Shown here in pieces: positions 31,981 through 39,289 of a stretch of DNA of 39,289 bases. Location of the stretch: the NCBI GenBank assembly GCA_021845945.1, contig JAJZRD010000009.1, forward strand, positions 1 to 39,289, in the 5' to 3' direction. The translations under genes and the position numbers were made by a program. Below the pieces are notes generated by a model. It ran no database searches. It saw nothing but the letters and a program-made list of their open reading frames with translations, and was not told where the DNA came from. This stretch comes from Chloroflexota bacterium (lineage in GTDB: Bacteria; Chloroflexota; UBA6077). Every line of letters starts with the position of its first letter. Position 1 is the first letter of the stretch.

Positions 31981-33375
31981 ATGGATAAGATAGCGGGCGC
32001 AGTTCGATTGCTCGCGCTGACAGTGGCACTGATCCTCTTCCTCGGTCTGGCCACCAGCGCCCTGGCCGACGAGGCGAAACCGGCCGCCACACCCGGAGCC
32101 GCGGCACCAAGCGCGGCCACTCCGGCTGCCACAACGGCGCCGGCCGCCAAAGGGAGCATCAAGGGCACCGTAACGAACAACACCAAGGGCGGCGGCAGCG
32201 TCGCCGGTCTGGACGTCAATCTGTACGTCTATCAGGGTCAAACCCAGAGCGGCAAGCAGGCCATCAAAGCCGGTCAGGACGGCAAGTTCAGCTTCGACGG
32301 GGTCGACACAGGCCAGGAGTTCACCTACCTGGTCCACTCCCAGTATCAGGGCGCGGACTACGCCTCGGATCCGATAACCTTCCCCTCCGGATCCACCGAC
32401 CAAACGGTCGACCTGGAGGTCTTCGACGCCACCACTTCCGACGAGAGCATCAAGACGTCGGCCAGACACTATCTGCTTGAGCCGCAGCCCGACGGCCTCT
32501 ACGTGTCGGAGATCGCGATCATCAGCAACAGCGGGGATAAGACCTACGTCGGCTCCAAGGACGTCCATCAGGGGGTCAAGGAAACCCTTCGCTTCACCCT
32601 GCCCCAGGGAGCCCAGAACGTGGAGTACGGCGGCGGCATGATGGGGACGCGCGTATTCCAGGACAACGGCGACCTGGTGGATACCTGGCCCCTCTACCCC
32701 GGCGACTCCCAGCGGATCTTCCGATACGAGATCCCGGTCAGCAACGACGCGGCCGCCTTCATCTCCAAGCTTGCCGTCGACACCGGCAAGGTCAACGCGC
32801 TGATCCCCGACGTCGGAGTGGGCATCACGGTGTCCAACCTGCCCAACAAGAGCAACCAGGACATCCAGGGGGAGAAGTACCTGCTGTTCAGCGGCGACAA
32901 CGTGGCCGCGGGGACTCAGCTGGAGTTCAAGCTGGATCACATGTCCAAGGCCCCGGCCGCCCCGGTGCAGCCCGCTCCGGGGCAGACGGCCCCGGGTTGG
33001 CAGGCGATGCTACCTCTGTTCGCCGGTAGCGGGATCATAGCCGTGGTGGCGATCGCATCCGTCGTGGTGATGCTGGTGCGCCGCCGGCGCGGCGGGGCGA
33101 AGAGAGCCGCCGGGGCGGATGGGGACGAGGAATCCGAAGCCGGCGGGCCGCCGGATGGCAGGGATCTCTCCGAAGCCGAAATGGAAGCCGATGAAGAGAT
33201 CCTGGACGCCCAGAAGAGGGAGTTGGTGGCGGCCATCGCGCGACTGGACGACGACTTCGAGGCTCAGCGGATCGGCGCCGAGGAGTACGGCCGCCTGAGA
33301 GCGGAGAAGAAGCGACGGCTGGTGGAAGTGGTTGACCGCCAGAAGACCCTTGCTGCATCCAGGGGCGATCAGTGA
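31981..33375 (+). CDS. Membrane protein with carboxypeptidase-regulatory-like domain and CcmI-like cytoplasmic tail
   Basis: 464 residues, chosen from the ATG with GGGGGA upstream; the frame itself runs from inside the palindromic element. A cleavable signal (about 1-29, ending SALA) leads to an Ala/Thr/Pro linker (32-57) and a beta-rich domain starting KGSIKGTVTNNTKGG, like peptidase-regulatory/transthyretin-type folds. This continues to about 320. One helix (about 346-366) is followed by an acidic cytoplasmic tail with EILDAQKRELVAAIARLDDDF and EYGRLRAEKKRRL, very similar to the helical motif of the preceding gene. Exact function is unknown. It overlaps ccmA by four bases (GTGA), tying it to cytochrome maturation. 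Confidence 0.75.
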   Translation: MDKIAGAVRLLALTVALILFLGLATSALADEAKPAATPGAAAPSAATPAATTAPAAKGSIKGTVTNNTKGGGSVAGLDVNLYVYQGQTQSGKQAIKAGQDGKFSFDGVDTGQEFTYLVHSQYQGADYASDPITFPSGSTDQTVDLEVFDATTSDESIKTSARHYLLEPQPDGLYVSEIAIISNSGDKTYVGSKDVHQGVKETLRFTLPQGAQNVEYGGGMMGTRVFQDNGDLVDTWPLYPGDSQRIFRYEIPVSNDAAAFISKLAVDTGKVNALIPDVGVGITVSNLPNKSNQDIQGEKYLLFSGDNVAAGTQLEFKLDHMSKAPAAPVQPAPGQTAPGWQAMLPLFAGSGIIAVVAIASVVVMLVRRRRGGAKRAAGADGDEESEAGGPPDGRDLSEAEMEADEEILDAQKRELVAAIARLDDDFEAQRIGAEEYGRLRAEKKRRLVEVVDRQKTLAASRGDQ

Positions 33376-34142
33376 CAGGGGTATCCGAGGTGGCCGAAGC
33401 CTCCGCACCGGCGGCACTGAAAGCCACGGGCATCACGAAGCGCTTCGGCCACCGATTGGTGCTCAAGGGGATCAACTTCTCCCTGGCTCAGGGGGAGAGG
33501 GTGGCGATCTTCGGCCCCAACGGCGCCGGGAAGACCACCCTCATGCGGATACTGGCCACCGTGGCGGCGCCGACCAACGGCCAGGTGGTGGTGGATGGGA
33601 TCGATCCCCAGGATGATCCCCTGGAGGCCCGGCGCAGGATCGGGGTGGTCTCCCACCATCCCTACCTGTACGACGACCTCACCGCCCGGGAGAATCTGCG
33701 CTTCTACGGCCGCATGTACGACGTGCCGGAGCTGGAGCGCAGGATCGCCGAGACCGTCGGGAGGGTGGGACTCTCGGCCAGACTGGACGACAGGGTCGGG
33801 ACCTTCTCCCACGGCATGCAGCAGCGGATCGCCATGGCGCGGGCGGTGCTCCACGATCCGGAGGTGCTGATGCTGGACGAGCCGGAAGCCGGGCTCGACC
33901 AGGATGCCCTCGACCTGCTGAGCGACCTGCTGAAGGAGCCCCAGGAGGGGCGTCGACGGGCCGCCCTGATCGTGACCCACCACCTGGACCTGGGGCTGGC
34001 CCTCAGCGACCGGGTGGCCATCCTGGTCGAGGGTCGCATCGTCCTTCAGACCTCATCCGCGGAGCTGGACCCCGGCAGCGTGCGCCAGCTCTACTCTCGC
34101 CACGCCTCCAAAGGGATCAGAAATGGAGGCGAGAAGAGATGA
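33372..34142 (+). CDS. ccmA: Haem exporter/haem handling ABC ATPase CcmA
   Basis: ATPase of the CcmABCD complex, which uses ATP to release holo-CcmE. Walker A is GPNGAGKTT, the signature segment FSHGMQQRIAMARA replaces LSGGQ in the way common for CcmA, Walker B is VLMLDEPEAGLD, and the switch His is in VTHHLD. The 256-residue length is a little above the usual 200-230 because of the N-terminal addition. The GTG at 33372 overlaps the upstream stop (GTGA); its stop overlaps the ccmB start (ATGA). Confidence 0.93.
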   Translation: MTGVSEVAEASAPAALKATGITKRFGHRLVLKGINFSLAQGERVAIFGPNGAGKTTLMRILATVAAPTNGQVVVDGIDPQDDPLEARRRIGVVSHHPYLYDDLTARENLRFYGRMYDVPELERRIAETVGRVGLSARLDDRVGTFSHGMQQRIAMARAVLHDPEVLMLDEPEAGLDQDALDLLSDLLKEPQEGRRRAALIVTHHLDLGLALSDRVAILVEGRIVLQTSSAELDPGSVRQLYSRHASKGIRNGGEKR

Positions 34143-34813
34143 GCTCATACCTGGACAAGGTGCTGGCCATCGTCGGCAAGGACGTCGCCTCGGAGCTACG
34201 CACGCGAGAGGTGCTCAGCTCCATGTTCGTCTTCGCCCTGCTGGTGATCGTGATCTTCAACTTCGCCTTCGAGCTGAGGGTCGAGAACAGGGAGGCGGTG
34301 GCGCCCGGGGTGCTCTGGGTCGCCATAGTCTTCGCCGGGATGCTGGGCCTGAACCGCTCCTTCATCACCGAGAAGGATCGGGGTTGCATGGAGGGGCTGC
34401 TGCTCTGCCCGGTGGATCGGAGCGCCATCTACGTGGGGAAGATGGCGGGCAACCTGCTGTTCATGGCCACCATGGAAGCCATGGTGCTTCCCATCTACGC
34501 GGCCTTCTTCAACCTGCCGGTCTTCACCCCGAGACTGCTGCTTATCGTCCTGCTGGGCACCATCGGCTTTGCCGCCGTCGGGACCCTGTTTTCGGCGGTG
34601 GCGGTCCACACTCGGACCAGGGAGGTGATGCTCCCGATCCTGCTGCTGCCGGTGGCGGTACCGGTGCTGGTGGCCGCCGTCAAGGCCACGGGAGACGCCC
34701 TGGCCAGCACACCCCCCACGGCCGAGGGGCCGTGGCTCGGGGTCCTGATAGGCTTCGACCTGATCTTCCTGACCGTGGCTTTCTTGACCTTCGAGTACGT
34801 CTTCCAGGAGTAG
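34139..34813 (+). CDS. ccmB: Cytochrome c maturation permease CcmB
   Basis: Six-helix membrane subunit of CcmABCD, 224 residues. After the cytoplasmic start KDVASELRTREVLSSM, helices alternate with the family segment NRSFITEKDRGCMEGLLLCPVDRSAIYVGKM, which is strongly characteristic of CcmB. The ATG overlaps the ccmA stop by four bases and the gene ends six bases before ccmC, so expression is coupled. Confidence 0.94.
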   Translation: MSSYLDKVLAIVGKDVASELRTREVLSSMFVFALLVIVIFNFAFELRVENREAVAPGVLWVAIVFAGMLGLNRSFITEKDRGCMEGLLLCPVDRSAIYVGKMAGNLLFMATMEAMVLPIYAAFFNLPVFTPRLLLIVLLGTIGFAAVGTLFSAVAVHTRTREVMLPILLLPVAVPVLVAAVKATGDALASTPPTAEGPWLGVLIGFDLIFLTVAFLTFEYVFQE

Positions 34814-34819
34814 CTGCCC

Positions 34820-35611
34820 ATGAGCGAAGACTTGAGAGTGCTGAATGGTCCCGAGGATGCGCCGGCTCCCGTCGGTAGGGGCGGGCCGGCGACGCCACCC
34901 CACGCCCCCACCGATCGGTCCCGCCATCGGGCCGGATACCTTCCTCGGACGCTCCTCGGCTGGGCGGTCGCGCCGGCCATGGTGGCCGCGCTCTATGCGG
35001 CCTTCGTCTTCGCCCCCAGGGAGGCCACCATGGGCGACGTGCAGAGGATCTTCTACTTCCACGTGCCCAGCGCGTGGGTCGCCTTCCTCTCTTTCGGGGT
35101 GGTGTTCGTCGCCAGCATTCAATGGCTGCGCACCAAAGCCTACCGATGGGATGCCCTGGCCGTGTCGGCTGCCGAGGTGGGCGTCACGTTCACCACGGTG
35201 GCGCTGATGACCGGCTCCATCTGGGCCAAGCCAACCTGGGGAAGCTGGTGGGACTGGGATCCAAGGCTCACCACCACCCTGATCCTCTGGCTGATCTACG
35301 TGTCCTACATGATGCTGCGCTCGGTGGTGGAGAACCCCGCCAAGAGGGCATCCCTGGCGGCGGTCGTCGGGATAGTCGGTTTCATCGACGTCCCCGTGGT
35401 CTTTATGTCGATCCGATGGTGGCGGACCATCCACCCGGTGGTGATCACCGGCGCCAGCATCGCGCTGGACCCCTCGATGGTCGCCACCCTGCTGGTGTGC
35501 CTGGTGGCCTTCACCCTCTTCTTCGTGCAGCTGCTCCGGCTGCGGGTGAAGCTGGAGCTGCAGCGCGAAGAGGTCTATCGGCTGCGGGAACTGGTGCTGT
35601 ACGAAGAATAA
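34820..35611 (+). CDS. ccmC: Haem-handling membrane protein CcmC
   Basis: Loads haem onto CcmE. Six helices and the tryptophan-rich haem motif GSWWDWDPRLTTTL are present, together with FYFHVPSAWVAF carrying a family His and RWWRTIHP carrying a second His ligand. The N-terminus has an extra Pro/Gly-rich cytoplasmic segment of about 40 residues. 263 residues. The start ATG at 34820 lies six bases after ccmB. It is followed by the small ccmD. Confidence 0.94.
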   Translation: MSEDLRVLNGPEDAPAPVGRGGPATPPHAPTDRSRHRAGYLPRTLLGWAVAPAMVAALYAAFVFAPREATMGDVQRIFYFHVPSAWVAFLSFGVVFVASIQWLRTKAYRWDALAVSAAEVGVTFTTVALMTGSIWAKPTWGSWWDWDPRLTTTLILWLIYVSYMMLRSVVENPAKRASLAAVVGIVGFIDVPVVFMSIRWWRTIHPVVITGASIALDPSMVATLLVCLVAFTLFFVQLLRLRVKLELQREEVYRLRELVLYEE

Positions 35612-35626
35612 GGGAGGACTTTCAAC

Positions 35627-35782
35627 ATGCAGGACTTGACCTATCTGTTCGCGGCCTTCGCCGTCATCTGGCTGGCAGTGCTCCTGTATAGCTACAGCAT
35701 CGAGGCCCGGCAGAAGTCGCTGGAGCGTGAGATAGAGATGCTGAAGGCCATCCTGGCCGAGCGAGAGGCCACCGCGCCCTGA
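35627..35782 (+). CDS. ccmD: Small CcmD-like membrane protein
   Basis: A 51-residue frame after ccmC, with GGGAGG eight bases before its ATG. It has one helix (about residues 5-24, LTYLFAAFAVIWLAVLLYSY) followed by a charged coiled tail SIEARQKSLEREIEMLKAI. This is the size and layout of CcmD, which stabilises CcmC-CcmE contact and haem release. Sequence conservation in CcmD is low, so the call depends on position and topology. It is last gene before a strong terminator. Confidence 0.8.
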   Translation: MQDLTYLFAAFAVIWLAVLLYSYSIEARQKSLEREIEMLKAILAEREATAP

Positions 35783-35816
35783 CGAGCCATCCCCAATTCT
35801 GACCCCCGCCTGACAG

Positions 35817-35852
35817 AAAGCGGCCACCCCGGGTGAACGGGGTGGCCGCTTT
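35817..35852 (+). terminator. Strong intrinsic terminator at the end of the ccm cluster
   Basis: Perfect 15-bp stem AAAGCGGCCACCCCG (35817-35831) with its complement at 35838-35852, six-base loop, ending in TTT then CCTT. The A/T ends of the arms mean it could also work on the opposite strand. It is 34 bases after the ccmD stop. The 218 bases that follow, up to the chemoreceptor gene, hold no other recognised gene. Confidence 0.85.
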
Positions 35853-36070
35853 CCTTCCCACAACAGGTCGAGGGCAACAGCATCGCTGTCCAAGATTACC
35901 CGTTCGGGTACCGAGATCAGCCCATTAGGGGGTTCAGCTTCGTGCCGGAGTGTACGATTATTCTACCAGGAACTCCGTAGGTTCCAGGTCCCCGTGGTGA
36001 CCCTGGAAACGGTGCGCGGTCCAGCCGCCAGGCAGCGGCCAACCGGCGGCAAGAGCAGTAGGAGGGCAGA

Positions 36071-38203
36071 ATGGAGAAAACCACCGCGAGCAGTAGCTTC
36101 CTCGGGTTCGTGCCGTTGCCCAGACCGAGGCTTCACCTCAGTCTCCGCTACCGACTGATCGCCTGGATGACCGTCGCCGTCGCCATACCCCTGGCCGCGC
36201 TGGCGGTGGTGGCGGTGCAGACGGTCGAGCAGGACTCCATGCGGCAGGCCCAGGAGAAGGTCGTGGGCGACCTCAACGTGGCCGGCCACATCCTCAAGAG
36301 CAAGGGGGTGCGGGCCGAGATCGTCGACGGCAAGATGGTCTTGGAGGGCGGCTACACGGTCAATAACAACCCCGAGATCGTCGACACCATCGCCTCCCTG
36401 GTTGGGGGCAACGCGACCGTCTTCCAGGGCGACACCCGGATCTCCACAACCGTGAAGAAGGACGACGGCACTCGGGCCGTAGGGACCCAGGCCGCGGCCA
36501 ACGTGGTGGATCTGGTGCTCAAGCAGGGACAGCGCTACGTGGGGAGGGCCTGGGTCGTCAACGCCTGGTACATCACCGCCTACGACCCCATCAAAGACCC
36601 CAACGGCAAGACCATCGGCATGCTGTTCGTTGGCACCCCGGAGAAGCCCTTCGTGGAGGCGGCCGAGGCTTTCCGCAACCGCACGCTGCTGGTGGGCCTC
36701 CTCGGCCTTCTGCTGGCCCAGGTGATCGCCTTCCTGACGGCCCGCAACTTTGGCGGACCGGTGCGAGCCATGACGAAGGCAGCCGGGGCTCTGGCAGCCG
36801 GGGACGTACAGCACGATGCCCAACTCGATGAGAAGCGAGGCGACGAGCTGGGAGAGATGGCCGTTTGCTTCGGGCAGATGGTCGGCTACGTTCGAGAGAT
36901 GGCCGCGGTCGCCGACGCTATCTCGCAGGGAGACCTCACCCGCGAGGTCCGGCCGCGCTCCGAAAGGGACGCCCTGGGCATAGCCTTCGGCAGCATGATC
37001 GCCAACCTGAGGGAAACGGTAGGGGGCGTCTCCGCCTCGGCCTCAGCCCTGGCTGAGGCCAGCCAGCGGCTAGCCGCTGTGTCCGGCCAGGCCGGCTCGG
37101 CCACCAACCAGATCGCCACCACCATCCAACAGGTGGCCAAGGGCAACCAGGACCAGTCCTCGGCCGTCCAGGAGACCTCTGCCTCGGTGGATCAGCTCGC
37201 TCGAGCCATCGATCAGATCGCCAAGGGCACCCAGGAGCAGACCAGGTCCATCGAGAAGACGGCCGCCTCCGTCGCCCAGCTGAACGGCTCCATCGCCCAG
37301 GTGTCGACTGCATCGAGAGAGCTGGCTTCAGCCGGGGAGCAGGTGGGAGCCGCCGCCACCTCGGGGGCGGAGACGGTGCGCAAATCGGCCCGAGGCATGA
37401 TCGCCATCAAGGCCACCACCAACTCCGCCGCCGCAAAGGTGCAGGAGCTGGGCAAGTTCTCCGAGCAGATCGGCTCCATCGTGGAGGCCATCGACGACAT
37501 CGCCGAGCAGACGAACCTGCTGGCCCTCAATGCCGCCATCGAGGCGGCGAGGGCGGGGGAGCACGGCCGGGGCTTCGCGGTCGTCGCCGACGAGGTCCGC
37601 AAGCTGGCCGAGCGCTCCAGCCGAGAGACCAAACAGATCGCTGAACTGATCACCCAGGTGCAGAAGGGGACCCAGGAGGCCGTCGAGGCAATGAGCCGGG
37701 GGGCCAAGGAGGTGGAGTTGGGGACCAGCTTCGCCGAGGAGGCGGGAGAGGCCCTGAAGAACATCCTCTCTGCGGTCCAGATCACCAACCAGCAGGTCTC
37801 CCACATCGCTTCGGCCGTGGGGCAGATGGAAGCTGCCTCCCAGCAGGTGGTCAACCTGATGGACTCGGTTTCCGCCATCGTGGAGGAGTCCACGGCCGCC
37901 ACCCAGGAGATGGCTTCATCCAGCCAGCAGGTGGCCGGCGCCATGGAGAAGGTGGCCGCCGTCAGCGAGGAGACCAGCGCCGCCGCGGAGGAGGTGAGCG
38001 CGTCCACCGAGGAGATGAGCAGCCAGGTCGAGGAGATGGTTACCCAGACCCAGAGCCTCGCCCAGATGGCCGAGGAACTCAAGGACGCCGTCAGTCACTT
38101 CGAGATCGGGGGCGGGAGTCAAGTCGTCATGAGGCGACGCCAGGACGACTGGGGAAACCTGCCGTCCAGATCCCGATCCCAGGAAGGGAACGCGGTGCAG
38201 TAA
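36071..38203 (+). CDS. Methyl-accepting chemotaxis protein with Cache-type sensor
   Basis: 710-residue chemoreceptor. Cytoplasmic start, helix 1 about 28-50, extracytoplasmic Cache-like domain about 52-200 ([19 protein letters not shown] and [22 protein letters not shown]), helix 2 about 206-224. Two HAMP-like units follow (about 225-283 and 284-337), then the long signalling coil; the hairpin tip [20 protein letters not shown] begins near 474. The C-terminus is a basic tail without the NWETF-type CheR/CheB pentapeptide. The ATG has GGAGGG four bases upstream. A terminator follows at once, so it is a single-gene transcript. The signal is unknown; no che genes are nearby. Confidence 0.95.
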   Translation: MEKTTASSSFLGFVPLPRPRLHLSLRYRLIAWMTVAVAIPLAALAVVAVQTVEQDSMRQAQEKVVGDLNVAGHILKSKGVRAEIVDGKMVLEGGYTVNNNPEIVDTIASLVGGNATVFQGDTRISTTVKKDDGTRAVGTQAAANVVDLVLKQGQRYVGRAWVVNAWYITAYDPIKDPNGKTIGMLFVGTPEKPFVEAAEAFRNRTLLVGLLGLLLAQVIAFLTARNFGGPVRAMTKAAGALAAGDVQHDAQLDEKRGDELGEMAVCFGQMVGYVREMAAVADAISQGDLTREVRPRSERDALGIAFGSMIANLRETVGGVSASASALAEASQRLAAVSGQAGSATNQIATTIQQVAKGNQDQSSAVQETSASVDQLARAIDQIAKGTQEQTRSIEKTAASVAQLNGSIAQVSTASRELASAGEQVGAAATSGAETVRKSARGMIAIKATTNSAAAKVQELGKFSEQIGSIVEAIDDIAEQTNLLALNAAIEAARAGEHGRGFAVVADEVRKLAERSSRETKQIAELITQVQKGTQEAVEAMSRGAKEVELGTSFAEEAGEALKNILSAVQITNQQVSHIASAVGQMEAASQQVVNLMDSVSAIVEESTAATQEMASSSQQVAGAMEKVAAVSEETSAAAEEVSASTEEMSSQVEEMVTQTQSLAQMAEELKDAVSHFEIGGGSQVVMRRRQDDWGNLPSRSRSQEGNAVQ

Positions 38204-38214
38204 CGTGCCCCCTC

Positions 38215-38262
38215 AGGCGGCCATCCTGTCACTCCCCCAGCACACCCAGGATGGCCGCCTTT
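38215..38262 (+). terminator. Terminator after the chemoreceptor gene
   Basis: Stem AGGCGGCCATCCT (38215-38227) with its perfect complement at 38248-38260, a 20-base loop, then TTT (38260-38262) and a C run. The 13-bp stem starts 11 bases after the stop codon. Confidence 0.8.
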
Positions 38263-38274
38263 CCCCCCCACTTC

Positions 38275-38303
38275 GGCAGGGTACCCCTCTTCGACACCCT
38301 GCC
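38275..38303 (-). terminator. Weak hairpin downstream of the oxidoreductase gamma gene
   Basis: GGCAGGGT (38275-38282) and ACCCTGCC (38296-38303), perfect 8-base arms about 115 bases after the minus-strand stop. There is no T-run, so a termination role is only possible. Confidence 0.3.
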
Positions 38304-38419
38304 CCGGCCCGCGCAACCGTCCTCCGCCCTGTCTCGAGGCCAGCGCATCGGCGGTCCAACTCTTCCACAGCCCCACCACCCTGCCATCCGGTTTCGCCCT
38401 CGGTTCGGCTTGGCGAACT

Positions 38420-38986
38420 CTAGCCCACAGGGGCAGAGAGCATCTTCTCCGCCAGTTGCGCCCCTCGCCGCAGTGCCTCCAGGTTGGGTGCGACGAAGCG
38501 CTCCTTCCCAGGGCCCAGCGCCTCGGGCATCACCTCCTCCACTATCTCCATAGGCAGCGCGTTGGTAGCCCGCAGCAGCGCCCCCAGCGCCACCATGTTG
38601 GCCGCCCGATCGCTGCCCGCCTCGACGGCGATCTCGTTGGCAAGAAGCTCCAAGATCCGGATGTCGGCCCGCGCGAAGGGCGCCTTGGCCAGGGAGCGGT
38701 TGATGACGAGGATGCCCCCCGGCTTCACCCTCGGTCCATACTTGGCCAGGGATGGCTCGTTCATCACTATCGCCGCCGAGGGGTGGCTCACGATGGGCGA
38801 CCCGACCTCCTCGTGGGAGAGGATCACCGTGCAGCCTGCGGTGCCACCCCGCATCTCGGGGCCGTAGGAGGGGATCCATGCGACGTTGCGGCCGGCGTGG
38901 AGCGCCGCGTGGGCCAGCACCATCCCGGCGAACAGGACACCCTGGCCGCCGAAACCCGCGATTATCATCTCGTGGTCCTGCTCCAT
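38420..38986 (-). CDS. 2-oxoacid:ferredoxin oxidoreductase, gamma subunit
   Basis: Small subunit (188 residues) of a CoA-acylating 2-oxoacid:ferredoxin oxidoreductase, which makes acyl-CoA and reduced ferredoxin from a keto acid, or runs in reverse in CO2 fixation. Family marks: IIAGFGGQGVLFAGMVLAHA at the N-terminus, YGPEMRGGTAGCTVILSHEEVGSPIV, and NMVALGALLRAT. The ATG at 38984-38986 has GGAGG upstream; the gene follows the beta subunit by 33 bases. The substrate (2-oxoglutarate, branched-chain keto acids or pyruvate) is not decided by this subunit. Confidence 0.92.
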   Translation of the reverse strand: MEQDHEMIIAGFGGQGVLFAGMVLAHAALHAGRNVAWIPSYGPEMRGGTAGCTVILSHEEVGSPIVSHPSAAIVMNEPSLAKYGPRVKPGGILVINRSLAKAPFARADIRILELLANEIAVEAGSDRAANMVALGALLRATNALPMEIVEEVMPEALGPGKERFVAPNLEALRRGAQLAEKMLSAPVG

Positions 38987-39019
38987 GTCGTTTCCTCCTG
39001 TAGCAGGTTGACGGAGCTA

Positions 39020-39289
39020 TTAGAGCGATTCCACCCCCTGGGTGATCTTTATGTCACCCAACGGGTAGTAGGGGATCATCCGCTCCTCCAGCCAGCGCTG
39101 GCTTTCCTTGGGGCTGACACCCCAGTTGGTGGGACAGGGCGAGAGGATCTCCACCAGGGAGAAGCCCAGCCCCGCCACCTGGCACTTGAAAGCGCGCCGG
39201 ACCGCCGCCCCGGCCTTCCGGATCGCCGCGGGGTTGTGGACCGCCACTCGGGTGATGTAGCGGGGACCTTCCAGGGTCGCCAGCATCTC
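39020..39289 (-). CDS. 2-oxoacid:ferredoxin oxidoreductase, beta subunit C-terminus (runs off the window)
   Basis: Only the last 90 or so residues are visible; the frame continues past the window end. The segment VEILSPCPTNWGVSPKESQ followed by WLEERM and PYYPLGD is typical for the C-terminal part of the thiamine-diphosphate beta subunit of the 2-oxoglutarate/2-oxoisovalerate group. It stands just upstream of the gamma subunit gene, and an alpha subunit gene is expected outside the window. Confidence 0.88.
   Translation of the reverse strand, partial: EMLATLEGPRYITRVAVHNPAAIRKAGAAVRRAFKCQVAGLGFSLVEILSPCPTNWGVSPKESQRWLEERMIPYYPLGDIKITQGVESL

Noticed and set aside
34196..35893. Long minus-strand open frame of 565 codons opposite ccmB and ccmC
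   Set aside because: Shadow of high-GC coding on the other strand; its product is low-complexity and rich in His, Gly and Gln with no domain, while ccmB, ccmC and ccmD on the plus strand are clear.

Overview
This is a GC-rich bacterial chromosome segment with dense operons, strong GGAGG-type ribosome sites, frequent GTG and TTG starts and many 4-base ATGA/GTGA gene overlaps. No rRNA, tRNA, phage or CRISPR is visible. The mix of a System I cytochrome c maturation locus with a CxxxY-type CcmE, TctABC uptake, a two-component shikimate locus and 2-oxoacid:ferredoxin oxidoreductase suggests an uncultured free-living heterotroph, possibly Chloroflexota. That assignment is inference; no marker gene here settles it.

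Layout. 1-5.6 kb: the 3' part of a LarA-like (DUF2088) gene, a decayed MFS fragment, nth and comB on the minus strand, then two convergent MFS exporters whose stop codons share one CTAG. 5.7-9.1 kb (minus): a complete tripartite tricarboxylate transporter, tctC-tctB-tctA, behind a good sigma70-type promoter. 9.3-18 kb (minus): one long operon aroF-aroA-aroE-aroC-aroK-aroB-aroQ encoding all seven steps from erythrose-4-phosphate and PEP to chorismate, ending in a GAF-GAF histidine kinase. 18-25.5 kb (plus), from a back-to-back promoter: a peptide-type ABC importer (binding protein and two permeases, no ATPases), a D-threonine aldolase/D-serine dehydratase-like PLP enzyme, a creatininase-family amidohydrolase and a D-aminoacylase, which together look like a D-amino-acid or N-acyl-D-amino-acid scavenging unit. 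25.5-27.6 kb: an OmpR-type regulator, apparently leaderless, with its sensor kinase. 27.6-35.8 kb: a cupredoxin-like protein and a cytochrome c maturation cluster ccmE-ccmF-ccmH-(CcmI-like zinc ribbon)-(membrane protein)-ccmA-ccmB-ccmC-ccmD, closed by a strong terminator. 36-38.3 kb: a chemoreceptor. 38.4 kb to the end (minus): the gamma subunit and the C-terminal end of the beta subunit of a 2-oxoacid:ferredoxin oxidoreductase.

The most notable discovery is upstream of aroF. A consensus promoter (TTGACA, 17 nt, TATACT) is followed by a 20-codon reading frame, MIPTIWYAWYYFKSRHDGAP, in which six of seven consecutive residues are Trp, Tyr or Phe. Its stop codon lies in the loop of a perfect 13-bp hairpin. 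That hairpin is followed at once by a 14-bp GAAA-capped stem with a T5 tract, and then the aroF ribosome site. This has the parts of a ribosome-mediated transcription attenuator sensing all three aromatic amino acids at once and governing the whole shikimate operon. Other points of note are a single-cysteine CcmH, two neighbouring proteins with the same CcmI-like helical motif, a class II-like EPSP synthase, and several small palindromic or tandem repeats, including a 76-bp MITE-like element.
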